DNA of 51,892 nucleotides from Bacteroidales bacterium (lineage in GTDB: Bacteria; Bacteroidota; Bacteroidia; Bacteroidales; P3). The stretch spans positions 1-51,892 of the forward strand of contig JAEENM010000006.1 of the NCBI GenBank assembly GCA_016283745.1, given 5' to 3'. Positions 1 to 9,520 of the stretch are shown in pieces (positions within the stretch are counted from its first letter, which is position 1; each line of letters opens with the position of its first letter). The position numbers were made by a program, and so were the translations under genes. Under the pieces are notes generated by a model. The model had not been told where the DNA came from and did not search any database. It saw only the letters and a list, made by a program, of their open reading frames with translations.

Positions 1-34
1 AACCCTCGCAACTGGCTGGCAAAATAACACAACC

Positions 35-1921
35 ATGTACGACGCCATACTCACAGTAGAGAACCTCTCCAAATCGTACGGCGAGAAAGAGCTTTTCAGC
101 AATATCTCGTTCGGCATCAACGCCGGACAGAAAACGGCTCTCATAGCCCGCAACGGTACGGGCAAATCCACCCTGCTGAGCATACTGATGGGCGAACAGA
201 TTCCCGACGACGGCAAGATAACCTTCCGCAACGACATACGCGTGGCCTACCTGCCGCAAAACCCCACCATGAACGCCGCGCAGACCCTCGACAGCTACAT
301 CTATTCCTCCGAAAACAAATACCTGAGCACCGTAAGCACTTACGAAAAAGCGCTGAAAGACATTGAAAAAGAGCACTCCAAGGCCAACGAGGATGCCCTG
401 CAGCACGCCATCAACCAGATGGACGCCACCGACGCGTGGAGCTACGAAAACCGTATCAAAGAGATACTTTTTCGGTTGGATATCAAGGACTTCGACAAGC
501 CGCTGGGCAGTTTTTCCGGCGGCGAGCGCAAAAAAATAGCCCTTTCCAAAGTGCTTATCGACGACACCGACCTGCTTATCCTCGACGAACCTACCAACCA
601 TCTGGACATCAATATGATAGAGTGGCTCGAGGAGTTCCTATCCAAACAGAGTCTCAGCATACTGATGGTTACCCACGACCGCTATTTCCTCGACAAGGTG
701 TGCGGCGACATCCTTGAACTGGAGAACGGCGCCATGTACCACTATCGCGGCACCTACGACTATTATCTCGAAAAACGTGCCGAACGCATTGCCACCGAGA
801 AGGCCGAGGTGGAGAAGGCCAAGAACCTCTACCGCACCGAGCTGGACTGGATGCGGCGTATGCCTCAGGCACGAGGCACCAAGTCGCGCGCCCGCATCGA
901 CGCTTTCTACGAGCTGGAGGAGAAAGCCCACCGCCGTTTCGACGAACGCAAAGCCGAGCTGTCGGTGAAAACGGAGCGCATCGGGGGTAAGATTCTGGAG
1001 ATGTACAACATCACCAAAAGCATTGGCGGAAAGACACTTGTCGACGATTTCAGCTACGTGTGCAAGAAAGGGGAGAAGATAGGCATTGTGGGTGCCAACG
1101 GCATCGGCAAATCCACGCTGCTGAACATGATTACCGGCAAACTGCGTCCCGACAGCGGCCGCATCATCACCGGACAGACGATACAGTTCGGCTTCTACAC
1201 TCAAGATGGTCTTTCCGAAAAGGACGACCGCCGTGTGGTGGAGATTATCCGCGACGTGGCGGAGGTGATCAAGCTGCAGGACGGCAAAGAGCTGAGCGCC
1301 ACGCAGTTCCTGCGTCATTTCGGTTTCGACGACACCACGCAATACAACTACTACGGCAACCTCAGTGGCGGCGAGCGGCGTAGGCTATACCTGCTTAAAG
1401 TGCTGATTGCCAATCCCAATTTCCTTATCCTCGACGAACCTACCAACGACCTCGACATATACACCCTCGAAATTCTGGAGCGTTTCCTGCTCAGCTATCA
1501 GGGCTGCCTGATGGTGGTGTCGCACGACCGCAGTTTTATGGACAACATCGTGGACCATCTGTTTGTGTTCGAGGGCGACGGCAAAATCCGCGACTTCCCC
1601 GGCAACTACACGCAGTACCTGCAAAAACGCAACTGCGAACAGCGCGAGCAGATTTTGCAGAAAAAGAGCGAAAAACCGCAGTACGAACGCAAGCGTGCCA
1701 CCGTCAAACCCACCTACAAACAACAGCAGGAGTATAAGACGCTCACCGAAGAGTTGCAACGCCTTGAGGCCGAGAAGAAAGAGTTGGAAGCGAACCTCGC
1801 CTCCCCAGAAGGTGCCACGGCGGAACAGCTGGCCCAGTGGTCGGAGAGGATAGGGCAGGTGCTGGCGGAAATCGACGAGAAAGAGCTCCGCTGGCTGGAA
1901 TTGGACGAAATAGTTGGTTAA
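35..1921 (+). CDS. ABC-F family ATP-binding protein (duplicated ATPase, Uup/EttA-like)
   Basis: Two Walker A motifs (GKSTLL), two LSGGE/FSGGE signatures, two LILDEPTN Walker B motifs, linker and C-terminal coiled coil. Confidence 0.95.
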   Translation: MYDAILTVENLSKSYGEKELFSNISFGINAGQKTALIARNGTGKSTLLSILMGEQIPDDGKITFRNDIRVAYLPQNPTMNAAQTLDSYIYSSENKYLSTVSTYEKALKDIEKEHSKANEDALQHAINQMDATDAWSYENRIKEILFRLDIKDFDKPLGSFSGGERKKIALSKVLIDDTDLLILDEPTNHLDINMIEWLEEFLSKQSLSILMVTHDRYFLDKVCGDILELENGAMYHYRGTYDYYLEKRAERIATEKAEVEKAKNLYRTELDWMRRMPQARGTKSRARIDAFYELEEKAHRRFDERKAELSVKTERIGGKILEMYNITKSIGGKTLVDDFSYVCKKGEKIGIVGANGIGKSTLLNMITGKLRPDSGRIITGQTIQFGFYTQDGLSEKDDRRVVEIIRDVAEVIKLQDGKELSATQFLRHFGFDDTTQYNYYGNLSGGERRRLYLLKVLIANPNFLILDEPTNDLDIYTLEILERFLLSYQGCLMVVSHDRSFMDNIVDHLFVFEGDGKIRDFPGNYTQYLQKRNCEQREQILQKKSEKPQYERKRATVKPTYKQQQEYKTLTEELQRLEAEKKELEANLASPEGATAEQLAQWSERIGQVLAEIDEKELRWLELDEIVG

Positions 1922-1953
1922 TTCGGATTTCGGAACCTTTAGCTCGGCGTAGC

Positions 1954-2050
1954 CAATTCGGAATTAGGAATTGGTTGGTCGAAGGTTGAAGGACAAATGT
2001 CAAAAGTCAAAAGTCGAAGGTCAAAGGACAATGAATAATTGAAAATTGCT
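1954..2050. repeat. Degenerate 7-nt-periodic tract
   Basis: aattcgg|aattagg|aattggt|tggtcga|aggttga|aggacaa|atgtcaa|aagtcaa|aagtcga|aggtcaa|aggacaa. Confidence 0.7.
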
Positions 2051-2133
2051 GTTTCCCCGTGGGGGTTCTCTTTTAATAGATTAATGGTCAATGAACAATT
2101 ATTGTTTCCCCGTAGGGGATTCCTTTTAATAGA
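2051..2133. repeat. Pair of 30-nt CRISPR-repeat-like direct repeats
   Basis: gtttccccgtgggggttctcttttaataga (2051-2080) and gtttccccgtaggggattccttttaataga (2104-2133), 26/30 identical, 23-nt interval. Confidence 0.6.
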
Positions 2134-2209
2134 ATGATTAGGAGTTTTGATAGTCAAAAGACCAGCGACCAATGACCAAAGACCTTTGACCAATTACAAA
2201 AAAAAATCG

Positions 2210-2217
2210 TATATTTG
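2210..2217 (+). promoter_or_regulatory. Bacteroidetes-type -7 box TATATTTG
   Basis: TATATTTG with TTTG about 21 nt upstream (2185-2188), ahead of the 2279 CDS. Confidence 0.65.
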
Positions 2218-2278
2218 CACTAAAATGCAAAATTGTTCGTTTTTTGTATTTGTGTGAACATTAGAAATATACCCGATT

Positions 2279-2914
2279 ATGAGTAAAAATAGCGGCAAAA
2301 AAATGGCTGTGTTGGGACTTGCGGCGCTCACCGGCGCCTGTGGCTCGACCAACCAGCAGGCCACAACCTCCAACGACGGCGACACTCAACAGCCTAAAGT
2401 CCAGCACCCTGCCGACAGCGTCACGCTGGTGAAACGTCTGCAGAAACTGAAAGAGGTGCGCTACGACACCACCGAGCTGCCCATTGCCATGTGCTACTCC
2501 ATGGCCGCCCCCATAGTGGAAAACTACGTGTGTCCCGTGTGCGGCAAGGAGACACCCTCCACCTCGTACCAGCTCGGCAACATGCGCAGCATACGCCAGG
2601 TGGTGGAGAATATGAAAAACCTCGGCTACGACGTGCAACTCGACGAACGCGAGTTCTGCCAGTACTGCAACGGCAAGAAATCCGACTACCCCTCGCTGCT
2701 TTTCAAGATAAGCTTGAACAGAAACGGCTATTATCACAAGGCTTACTCCAACCTCTACGACGACTACGCCAACTTGATGACCTTCCTTGTGTGCGAGAAA
2801 AAGAAAGATTTTGTAAATTCGGTGTCTAACAACCAAAGCGAGGCCGAAAAGGCTTTCCGTTCGATAGAAAAAATGACAGGTCTTACGATTGAAACAAACA
2901 AAAAAAGAAAATAA
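2279..2914 (+). CDS. Putative lipoprotein with CxxC...CxxC zinc-ribbon-like motifs
   Basis: N-terminal LTGAC lipobox; CPVC and CQYC pairs; promoter upstream. Confidence 0.7.
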   Translation: MSKNSGKKMAVLGLAALTGACGSTNQQATTSNDGDTQQPKVQHPADSVTLVKRLQKLKEVRYDTTELPIAMCYSMAAPIVENYVCPVCGKETPSTSYQLGNMRSIRQVVENMKNLGYDVQLDEREFCQYCNGKKSDYPSLLFKISLNRNGYYHKAYSNLYDDYANLMTFLVCEKKKDFVNSVSNNQSEAEKAFRSIEKMTGLTIETNKKRK

Positions 2915-3006
2915 ATATAGAACTTCAACATCGAAATACACTAAAAAAACAAAAACTTTCGTTTTTTTTCTGGTCTTTAGATGTTCCACATATTGACAAA
3001 ACGCAA

Positions 3007-4776
3007 ATGAAACGTACTGTACTAACACTCACTTTGTTACTTGCTTTCTCCGTTGCGGCTTTTGCCCAGAAGGACAAAAACTCCAACGAGTTTATGAAAA
3101 TGGGGCAGACGATGAACCGCATCGCCGACTATTATGTTGATGAGCCCGACATGCAGCGTATCAACGAGAAAGCTATCTCCACCATGCTTTCCGAGCTCGA
3201 CCCGCACTCGGTGTTCATCACCGCCAAGGAGGTGCAGCGCACCAACGAAGGACTGGAGGGCAAGTTCTACGGCATCGGCGTTATGTTCCAGATTCTTAAG
3301 GACTCCGTGCATGTGGTGGAAGTGGTTCGTGGCGGTCCCGCAGAAAAGGTGGGCATGCTTGCCGGCGATGTGTTTGTGAAAGTCAACGGCAAAATGTTTG
3401 TCGGCGACAGCGTTACCAACAGCTTGGTAATGAAACGTTTCCGTGGCGACAAAGGTACAAAGGTCAGCTTCGACGTAAAACGTCGTGGACACAAGGACCT
3501 GCTGCATTTCGATGTGGTGCGCGACGTGATTCCCATCAACAGCATCGACACATATTTCATGATTGACAAAAACACCGGCTATATACGTCTCGACCGTTTT
3601 GCCCGCACCACGATGAGCGAGTTCCGCAAGGCTGTGCATGAGCTGAAAGAGCAGGGGATGACCCAGCTTATCTTCGACCTGCGCGGCAACGGCGGCGGTT
3701 TTCTCGATGTGGCCGTGGCTCTGGCCGACGAGTTCCTGCCCCGCGACAAGACCATCGTTTACACCAAAGGTCGCGACTCGACCAACGTTCATTACCACAA
3801 GTCCACCGACCGTGGCGAGTTCGAGACCGGCCGTCTGGTGGTGCTTATCGACGAATATTCCGCCTCGGCGAGCGAGATTGTCACCGGGGCCATTCAGGAC
3901 TGGGACCGTGGCATAGTGATAGGCCGTCGCAGTTTCGGCAAAGGCTTGGTACAGAGGATTTTCGAGCTTAACGACCGTTCGCAGATACGTCTCACCATAG
4001 CCCGCTACTACACCCCCTCGGGACGTTGCATACAAAAGCCTTACAAAGACGGTCTGGAGGCCTACTACCGCGACATATCCAACCGCTACAGTCACAAGGA
4101 GATGATAACCACCGACTCCATCTCGTTGCCAGACTCGGTGAAATACTACACCTCGGCCCGACGTGTGGTCTATGGCGGCGGAGGCATCATCCCCGACATC
4201 TTCATCCCTGTGGACACCACCCGCATGTCCGACTACTGGATAAGTCTCAACAGCAAAGGTTTGATAAACCGTTTCGCCCTCGAGTGGACCGAACGCAACC
4301 GCGCCAACGTTTTGGCAAAATACCCCAAGTACAGCGACTTTGTGGCCGCTTATCCCACCATGGGAGTGGAAAAGGAATTCGACAAATTTGTGAAAGACAA
4401 TGGCGTGGAGAAAACCACCGTGCGTGGCGAATGGGCCGCCGCTTGGGTTAACGACTATCTGAAAAAGAAAGTCAACGACACCGTCAATCCGTTGAAAGAC
4501 AGCGAGTACGCCAGCTATATGAAGAAACTCATCGACGACCCGAAGTTCCGCAGCGAGATGATGAAAAAGGCCAAGGACGAGGACCAGAAAGCCAAGGCCA
4601 TCGTCGCAAAATCCGACAAATACATCAATACTTTAGTGAAATCATTGATAGTCAGAAATCTATACGGAGTGCGCTACTACTACGAAACTTACAAGGAAAA
4701 CGACGAAGCCTACGGAACGGCTGTCCGTGTGATAAACGACAACAAAATGTTTCAGAAATTCAAGATAAACAATTGA
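3007..4776 (+). CDS. S41 family C-terminal processing peptidase (PDZ-containing)
   Basis: Signal peptide, PDZ-like GGPAEKVGMLAGDVFVKVNG, SASASEIVTGAIQDW catalytic region, RRSFGKGLVQ. Confidence 0.93.
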   Translation: MKRTVLTLTLLLAFSVAAFAQKDKNSNEFMKMGQTMNRIADYYVDEPDMQRINEKAISTMLSELDPHSVFITAKEVQRTNEGLEGKFYGIGVMFQILKDSVHVVEVVRGGPAEKVGMLAGDVFVKVNGKMFVGDSVTNSLVMKRFRGDKGTKVSFDVKRRGHKDLLHFDVVRDVIPINSIDTYFMIDKNTGYIRLDRFARTTMSEFRKAVHELKEQGMTQLIFDLRGNGGGFLDVAVALADEFLPRDKTIVYTKGRDSTNVHYHKSTDRGEFETGRLVVLIDEYSASASEIVTGAIQDWDRGIVIGRRSFGKGLVQRIFELNDRSQIRLTIARYYTPSGRCIQKPYKDGLEAYYRDISNRYSHKEMITTDSISLPDSVKYYTSARRVVYGGGGIIPDIFIPVDTTRMSDYWISLNSKGLINRFALEWTERNRANVLAKYPKYSDFVAAYPTMGVEKEFDKFVKDNGVEKTTVRGEWAAAWVNDYLKKKVNDTVNPLKDSEYASYMKKLIDDPKFRSEMMKKAKDEDQKAKAIVAKSDKYINTLVKSLIVRNLYGVRYYYETYKENDEAYGTAVRVINDNKMFQKFKINN

Positions 4777-4808
4777 CAATTAATAATTAAAAATTAAACA
4801 TTAATACC
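4771..4808. repeat. Degenerate 7-nt-periodic tract
   Basis: gacaatt|aataatt|aaaaatt|aaacatt|aatacc. Confidence 0.55.
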
Positions 4809-4829
4809 AAAAAGTCCTGAAAGGACGGC

Positions 4830-4910
4830 GGAATACAAACGGGGGTGCAACCCCTGGTCGGGTGGGGGCACAACCCCTGCACGATGGAATACAAACGGGG
4901 GTGCAACCCC
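4830..4910. repeat. Two exact 25-nt direct repeats containing GGGGT-gca-ACCCC hairpins
   Basis: ggaatacaaacgggggtgcaacccc at 4830-4854 and 4886-4910; related GGGGGCACAACCCC between them. Confidence 0.85.
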
Positions 4911-4975
4911 CGGCTGGGGCAAGCCACGGATGCACCCCCATATATATCGAAAGTAAAACAAAAACCAATAACGTT

Positions 4976-6214
4976 TTGGAAACAAAGGTAAACATAACAT
5001 CAGAAATCGGAAAACTGAACGCGGTGATACTGCACCGTCCGGGTGTGGAGATAGAACGTATGACTCCCGAGAACATCCACACCGCACTATATAGCGACCT
5101 GCTCAACAAACGCATCGTCGATGGCGAATACGCCAATTTCAGCGGCGTTTTCGAGAAATGCGCTACCACCTACTATGTGGAGGACCTTCTGCGTCAGCTG
5201 GTGGAGAACGAGAAATACCGTCAGGAGATAGTGACCAAGTCGTGCAAGTTCGACGGTTGCGAGTACCTCATCGACGAGCTGATGGGCCATCCCGCCGAAC
5301 AGCTCGCCTCCGAGCTTATCACGGGCTTCGCCTACCGCAAAGGCAAGGACCCCGACATCTACGAGACAGAGCGTTACATACTGAAACCGCTGTATAACCT
5401 ATTCTTCACCCGCGACGCCTCGTCGGCCATCTACAACCAAGTGCTGATACACCCCATGTCGTATCAGGTGCGCAAACGCGAGACCTTGATTTTCGACTCC
5501 ATTTTCCGTTACCTGTTCCAGTGCGAGACCATACACCCGCAGCGTCTTATCTCCAACGCCGGCACCGAAGGCGGCGACACCCTCATAGCACGTTACGACA
5601 CCCTGTGCATCGGCACTGGCTCGCGAACCAACAAAAATGGCATCAATTTTCTTGTGGAGAAATTCAGCAAAGAGCGTCCGCATTTCAACATACTGGTGCA
5701 GGAACTGCCGCAGACGCCGGAGTCGTTCATCCACCTCGACATGGTGTTCACCTTCCTCGACAAACATTGCTGCATGACCTACAAGCCCATCATAGAACAG
5801 AACAAAGGCGGACTGCACACTTTCCATATCAAGATTGACAACGGCAAGGCCGAATATGTGGAGAAACCCAATTTCCTGCAAGGACTGGAGGACCTCGGTT
5901 TCGACATGCGGCCTGTGTCGTGCGGTGGCGACGACCCGTGGAACCAGCAGCGCGAGCAGTGGCACAGCGGAGCCAACTTCTTCGCTCTGGGCGAAGGCAA
6001 GGTCATCGGCTACCAGCGCAACTGGAACACCATCGAAGCTATGAACAAAGCCGGTTTCGACGTGGTGGACGCCGCCGATGTGGTGGCAGGCAAGGACCAT
6101 CCCGACAAACACCGTCGCTGCGTGGTTACCTTCGCCGCCTGTGAGCTGCCAAGAGGCTGCGGCGGAGCACGCTGTATGACTATGCCCGTAAACCGCGACG
6201 AAGTGGAGTGGTAG
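4976..6214 (+). CDS. Arginine deiminase-like amidinohydrolase (probable TTG start at 4976)
   Basis: GKLNAVILHRPGVEIERMTPEN, GTGSRTN, HLDMVFTFLD and C-terminal CGGARCMTMPVNRD; the ORF-track N-terminus (from 4862) translates the upstream repeat. Confidence 0.85.
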   Translation: METKVNITSEIGKLNAVILHRPGVEIERMTPENIHTALYSDLLNKRIVDGEYANFSGVFEKCATTYYVEDLLRQLVENEKYRQEIVTKSCKFDGCEYLIDELMGHPAEQLASELITGFAYRKGKDPDIYETERYILKPLYNLFFTRDASSAIYNQVLIHPMSYQVRKRETLIFDSIFRYLFQCETIHPQRLISNAGTEGGDTLIARYDTLCIGTGSRTNKNGINFLVEKFSKERPHFNILVQELPQTPESFIHLDMVFTFLDKHCCMTYKPIIEQNKGGLHTFHIKIDNGKAEYVEKPNFLQGLEDLGFDMRPVSCGGDDPWNQQREQWHSGANFFALGEGKVIGYQRNWNTIEAMNKAGFDVVDAADVVAGKDHPDKHRRCVVTFAACELPRGCGGARCMTMPVNRDEVEW

Positions 6215-6218
6215 TTGC

Positions 6219-6281
6219 TAATTAGTAATTAGTAATTAGTAATTAGTAATTAGTAATTTGTAATGTACAATTGACAATTGT
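6219..6281. repeat. Heptanucleotide tandem repeat TAATTAG x5 decaying into 7-nt-periodic sequence
   Basis: taattag x5 (6219-6253), then taatttg|taatgta|caattga|caattgt. Confidence 0.85.
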
Positions 6282-6316
6282 CGGACGAACCAAATTAAAT
6301 AATACCAGGGAAAATC

Positions 6317-6697
6317 ATGCCAAATATGAAAGACATTCTGTTGTTTGTTGTGCTCGCTGTTTTTTGCGGATGTGTTTCCTTCAACAAAGAAAACACGAAT
6401 GATGCTTTGCCTGATACTGCGTTTTGTACAGCAAACTCAAAAACGGCATTCAATGATTCTATTTTTGGTTGTTGGGGCAATCACCCAGAAACAGGTAATA
6501 GTATATTATGTATAACATCCCGAGATTCTCTTTTCTGGGTGGATCCATCTTTATGGTGTACATATCGCATAAATAATGATACAATAACAATGACTGTGGA
6601 TACATTTGTTTATTTTCGAGGTCGTATAGAATTCCATAACGATTCATTGCTTTTGAAATCGGATGATTTCACATGGGAATATGGTAGATTTAAATAA
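6317..6697 (+). CDS. Small putative lipoprotein, unknown function
   Basis: Signal peptide with VFCGC lipobox; no recognised domain. Confidence 0.5.
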   Translation: MPNMKDILLFVVLAVFCGCVSFNKENTNDALPDTAFCTANSKTAFNDSIFGCWGNHPETGNSILCITSRDSLFWVDPSLWCTYRINNDTITMTVDTFVYFRGRIEFHNDSLLLKSDDFTWEYGRFK

Positions 6698-6730
6698 TTC
6701 CAAAGGTGTATATGTGGCAGTGAAAATATA

Positions 6731-6859
6731 TGCTCTCGGAGAGAGCAACTCTCAATAACCCCACACGGAAGTGTGGGGACAGAACGGACAGAAATAAAAA
6801 AGCGTGCCGGAGGCACGCGCTCTTTACCTAAGATGATATACTGCTCTCTCGGAGAGAGC
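6731..6859. repeat. Dispersed multi-hairpin repeat element, copy A
   Basis: tgctctc-gga-gagagca; ccccacac-ggaa-gtgtgggg; gcgtgcc-gga-ggcacgc; then gctctctcggagagagc; GCTCTTTACCTAAG after hairpin 3. Confidence 0.85.
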
Positions 6860-6866
6860 GACTCTG

Positions 6867-7529
6867 TCAGAAATGATACTCGTAGCCTGCGACGATCATT
6901 GTACTAAAAAATCTCCCATGGAATTTGGGACCTCCCAACGGGGCGCCATCGCTCCAATTTTGTTTGACTCTTTCTCTCCCGTAGAGGAATTGCCAACCGA
7001 TACGCAAACAGCTGTTGTCGGTAAGTCTTATCTTGCCTCCCGGCTGGATGAAACCGCCTAACTCGCAAACTTCGTAGGTGTTGGCCGCAATCCAAGGTTC
7101 GAAAGCGATGTCCACCTTGCCGCCGACTTTCAGGAAAAACCATTTGTGGCTGTATTCCAAACCGAAAAGTATGTTGCCGTAATGGCAGTCTACAAGGTGT
7201 TTCCCATTGTCGCTACTCGCGCTTTTGCATTCGGCGTTGTCACTCACGTAAACAAATCGGTATTGGTATCCCGCACCCAGAAACAATGACCAGTGCGGAC
7301 GGAAATTGAAATAGCCGTCGGCAAAAACATCCACGGTATGATAACTGCTTACGTCTCCACAAAGTCCGGGAAAAGCCAAATGTCCAGCGCCAACGTGTAT
7401 GTCGGCTGAAAAAGGCCTCTCGGGAATTTGAGCTAATGATATATTTGAAGATAGCAGAAATGTTGCCACTATGCAGAAAGATGTAAAAAATCGTCTGCTT
7501 GATTTTTGTTGTAAGTGATTGATATTCAT
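6867..7529 (-). CDS. Outer-membrane beta-barrel-like protein
   Basis: Signal peptide, alternating aromatic beta strands, terminal ...GYEYHF. Confidence 0.65.
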   Translation of the reverse strand: MNINHLQQKSSRRFFTSFCIVATFLLSSNISLAQIPERPFSADIHVGAGHLAFPGLCGDVSSYHTVDVFADGYFNFRPHWSLFLGAGYQYRFVYVSDNAECKSASSDNGKHLVDCHYGNILFGLEYSHKWFFLKVGGKVDIAFEPWIAANTYEVCELGGFIQPGGKIRLTDNSCLRIGWQFLYGRERVKQNWSDGAPLGGPKFHGRFFSTMIVAGYEYHF

Positions 7530-7570
7530 AGTTTTTTTTTTTTTTTTGTTTTGTACGGGGGTTGATTTTG

Positions 7571-7600
7571 CAAATATACAACTTTTTTCTAATTTGCAAA
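7571..7600 (-). promoter_or_regulatory. Bacteroidetes-type promoter (TTTG-n18-TATATTTG on minus strand)
   Basis: caaatata (7571-7578) and caaa (7597-7600) upstream of the 7529 start. Confidence 0.6.
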
Positions 7601-7640
7601 AATTAGTTCAAAAAAAAGTGGATGAAAAAATACAGCAACT

Positions 7641-7720
7641 CGTAGTAACCCACACGACAGAGTGGGGGAGAGGCAAGGGCATAGCAAAAAAGTGCTGGAG
7701 TTACGCACACTTTGCCTAAA
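7641..7720. repeat. Decayed copy B of the dispersed multi-hairpin repeat
   Basis: taacccacacgacagagtggggg ... aagtgctggagttacgcacactttgcctaaaatg, aligning to the copy A core. Confidence 0.5.
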
Positions 7721-7776
7721 ATGTCCAATGGCAATTTGAGTTAGAAAGTCTTATTTGTGACGACTGACACGTCTAA

Positions 7777-9072
7777 TCACTTAAGTCTAATAATATCATT
7801 CCACCTTGTAGTGGGGTTTTTGCTGCGGTAGTCGTGCTTGATGGCGTTGGCGAACACATCGGCTTTGCCGTTGCCGTCGCGGGTGGCGTACTGCTGCGAG
7901 CCGAGAATCACCGACTCAGTGCCGTGCAGGCGGTTGATGCGGTCCACCACGGCGTCGAGTTTTTTCAGTCGTTGGAACTGCTCCGCGTTGATGTCGAACA
8001 AGTTAAGCTGTATCGGCGAGGCCGCGCCTATTCCCATCACTATCACCCCAGCCTTTTTGTAATGGTAGCCGGGTTTGTAGATACTTTCCAGCAGGTCGCC
8101 GGCGGCTTTTACTATGGTGATGGCCGAGCTGGTGGGCGTGGGCAATGTGAGCTCCGCAAACTGCTGGTACTGAGGCAGGTCGTCGCGGAAAAAGTTGGTG
8201 TTGACAAACACCCCCACCACCGACGCCACGGTGTTCTGCGCACGCAGTTTCTCGGCGCAGCGCGCGGCGTAGTTGCTCACGTGGGTGCGAAGGGTGTCGA
8301 GGTCGGTAATCATGCCGTTGAAACTGCGGCTGGTGCAGATGCTTTTCTTCGCGGCCATGGCCTCATCGGCGATGCAGTCGATGCCGTTGAGCTCCGCCCA
8401 CGTGCGTTCCACCACGATATTGCCGAAAGCCGCCCGCACCCACTCCTTGGGCTTCGAAACGAAGTCGTAGGCGGTGTTCACGCCGTAACGTTTCAGCTTT
8501 GCGGTGTAACGGCCGCCTATCCCCCACACATCTTCTATCGGAAAGAGTTTCAACGCCTTGCGACGTTTTTCATCGTTGTCGATATAGCAGCAATGACGGT
8601 ACCCCGAATGCCTTTTGGCAAAATGACTTGCCACCTTGGCAAGAGTCTTGGTCGGCGCAATGCCGATGCTTACGGGCATCCCCACCGAGTGGCGTATGCG
8701 TTTGTGAAGTGCCTCGCCCCATTGTTTCAGGTCGGTGTCGCCCATCGCGTCGAGACGCACAAAACACTCGTCGATGGAGTAGCGGAAATACTGCGGAGCC
8801 TCCTGACGGACAATTTCCACCACACGGGCGGTGAGTTCGCCGTAAAGCTCGTAGTTGCTCGAAAAGACGGCGATTTTCTGGTCGGGGAACGCCTGAGCAA
8901 GTTGGAAAAACGGCATCCCCGCCTTGATTCCCAGCTTTTTGGCCTCGTTGCTGCGCGCCACAATGCAGCCGTCGTTGTTGGAAAGCACCACCACGGGCTT
9001 GCCTTCAAGGTCTGGACGGAACACCCGTTCACACGACACATAGCAGTTGTCGCAGTCGATGATGCCGTACAT
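7777..9072 (-). CDS. umuC: Y-family DNA polymerase, UmuC
   Basis: MYGIIDCDNCYVSCERVFRPDLEGKPVVVLSNNDGCIVARS; directly downstream of umuD. Confidence 0.95.
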   Translation of the reverse strand: MYGIIDCDNCYVSCERVFRPDLEGKPVVVLSNNDGCIVARSNEAKKLGIKAGMPFFQLAQAFPDQKIAVFSSNYELYGELTARVVEIVRQEAPQYFRYSIDECFVRLDAMGDTDLKQWGEALHKRIRHSVGMPVSIGIAPTKTLAKVASHFAKRHSGYRHCCYIDNDEKRRKALKLFPIEDVWGIGGRYTAKLKRYGVNTAYDFVSKPKEWVRAAFGNIVVERTWAELNGIDCIADEAMAAKKSICTSRSFNGMITDLDTLRTHVSNYAARCAEKLRAQNTVASVVGVFVNTNFFRDDLPQYQQFAELTLPTPTSSAITIVKAAGDLLESIYKPGYHYKKAGVIVMGIGAASPIQLNLFDINAEQFQRLKKLDAVVDRINRLHGTESVILGSQQYATRDGNGKADVFANAIKHDYRSKNPTTRWNDIIRLK

Positions 9073-9074
9073 AA

Positions 9075-9512
9075 CTATTTCTTCCAGTTGTGAATGGTCC
9101 ACACCACCACGCCCCACACCTCGAAATTGTCGGTGTCGTGGATGCGGATGGGCTTGTAGTTGGCGTTGGCGGGACGCAGTTCGATATATCCGTCGGCTTT
9201 GTGCGAAAGGTCCAAATATTTGATTGTGAATTCGTTGTTGACAAACGCCACAATCACGTCGCCGTCCTCGGGTTCCACGGATCGGTCGATAATGGCGATG
9301 TCGCCGTCGTTGATGCCCGCCTCCACCATGCTGTCGCCGTCCACACGGCCGTAGAAAGTGGCTTCGGGGTGTTTTATCAAATCGCGGTTGAAATCCAGGC
9401 TGTCGTGACGGTAGTCCTCGGCAGGCGACGGAAATCCCGCCTTGATGGAATTGGCCAGCTGCAACTCCAACGACTTCTCAAACTCCCCTTTTATGATATG
9501 AATTTTCGACAT
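9075..9512 (-). CDS. umuD: UmuD-like S24 autoprotease/translesion polymerase subunit
   Basis: GFPSPAEDY cleavage region, GDSMVEAGINDGD, DVIVAFVNNEFTIKYL. Confidence 0.93.
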   Translation of the reverse strand: MSKIHIIKGEFEKSLELQLANSIKAGFPSPAEDYRHDSLDFNRDLIKHPEATFYGRVDGDSMVEAGINDGDIAIIDRSVEPEDGDVIVAFVNNEFTIKYLDLSHKADGYIELRPANANYKPIRIHDTDNFEVWGVVVWTIHNWKK

Positions 9513-9520
9513 CTCACGAA

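Noticed and set aside
2051-2133. Calling the two-repeat locus a true CRISPR array
   Set aside because: Only two diverged repeats, 23-nt interval that resembles flanking heptad sequence, no cas genes in window; kept only as a repeat
2194-2385. Short minus ORFs in the 1.9-2.4 kb spacer (1743-2003, 1939-2193, 2194-2385)
   Set aside because: Run through heptad-periodic sequence and the promoter; no start context or conserved motif
4794-5169. Overlapping minus-strand ORFs over the ADI 5' region
   Set aside because: Translate the GC-rich palindromic repeat and ADI antisense; no family resemblance
6731-6859. GGA-loop hairpins as CsrA/RsmA-binding sRNA
   Set aside because: GGA loops fit CsrA sites superficially, but CsrA is generally absent from Bacteroidetes and copies look like dispersed repeats; no promoter identified
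7519-7719. 66-aa plus ORF across 7519-7719
   Set aside because: Covers a poly-T tract, the minus-strand promoter and decayed hairpin repeat B; not coding
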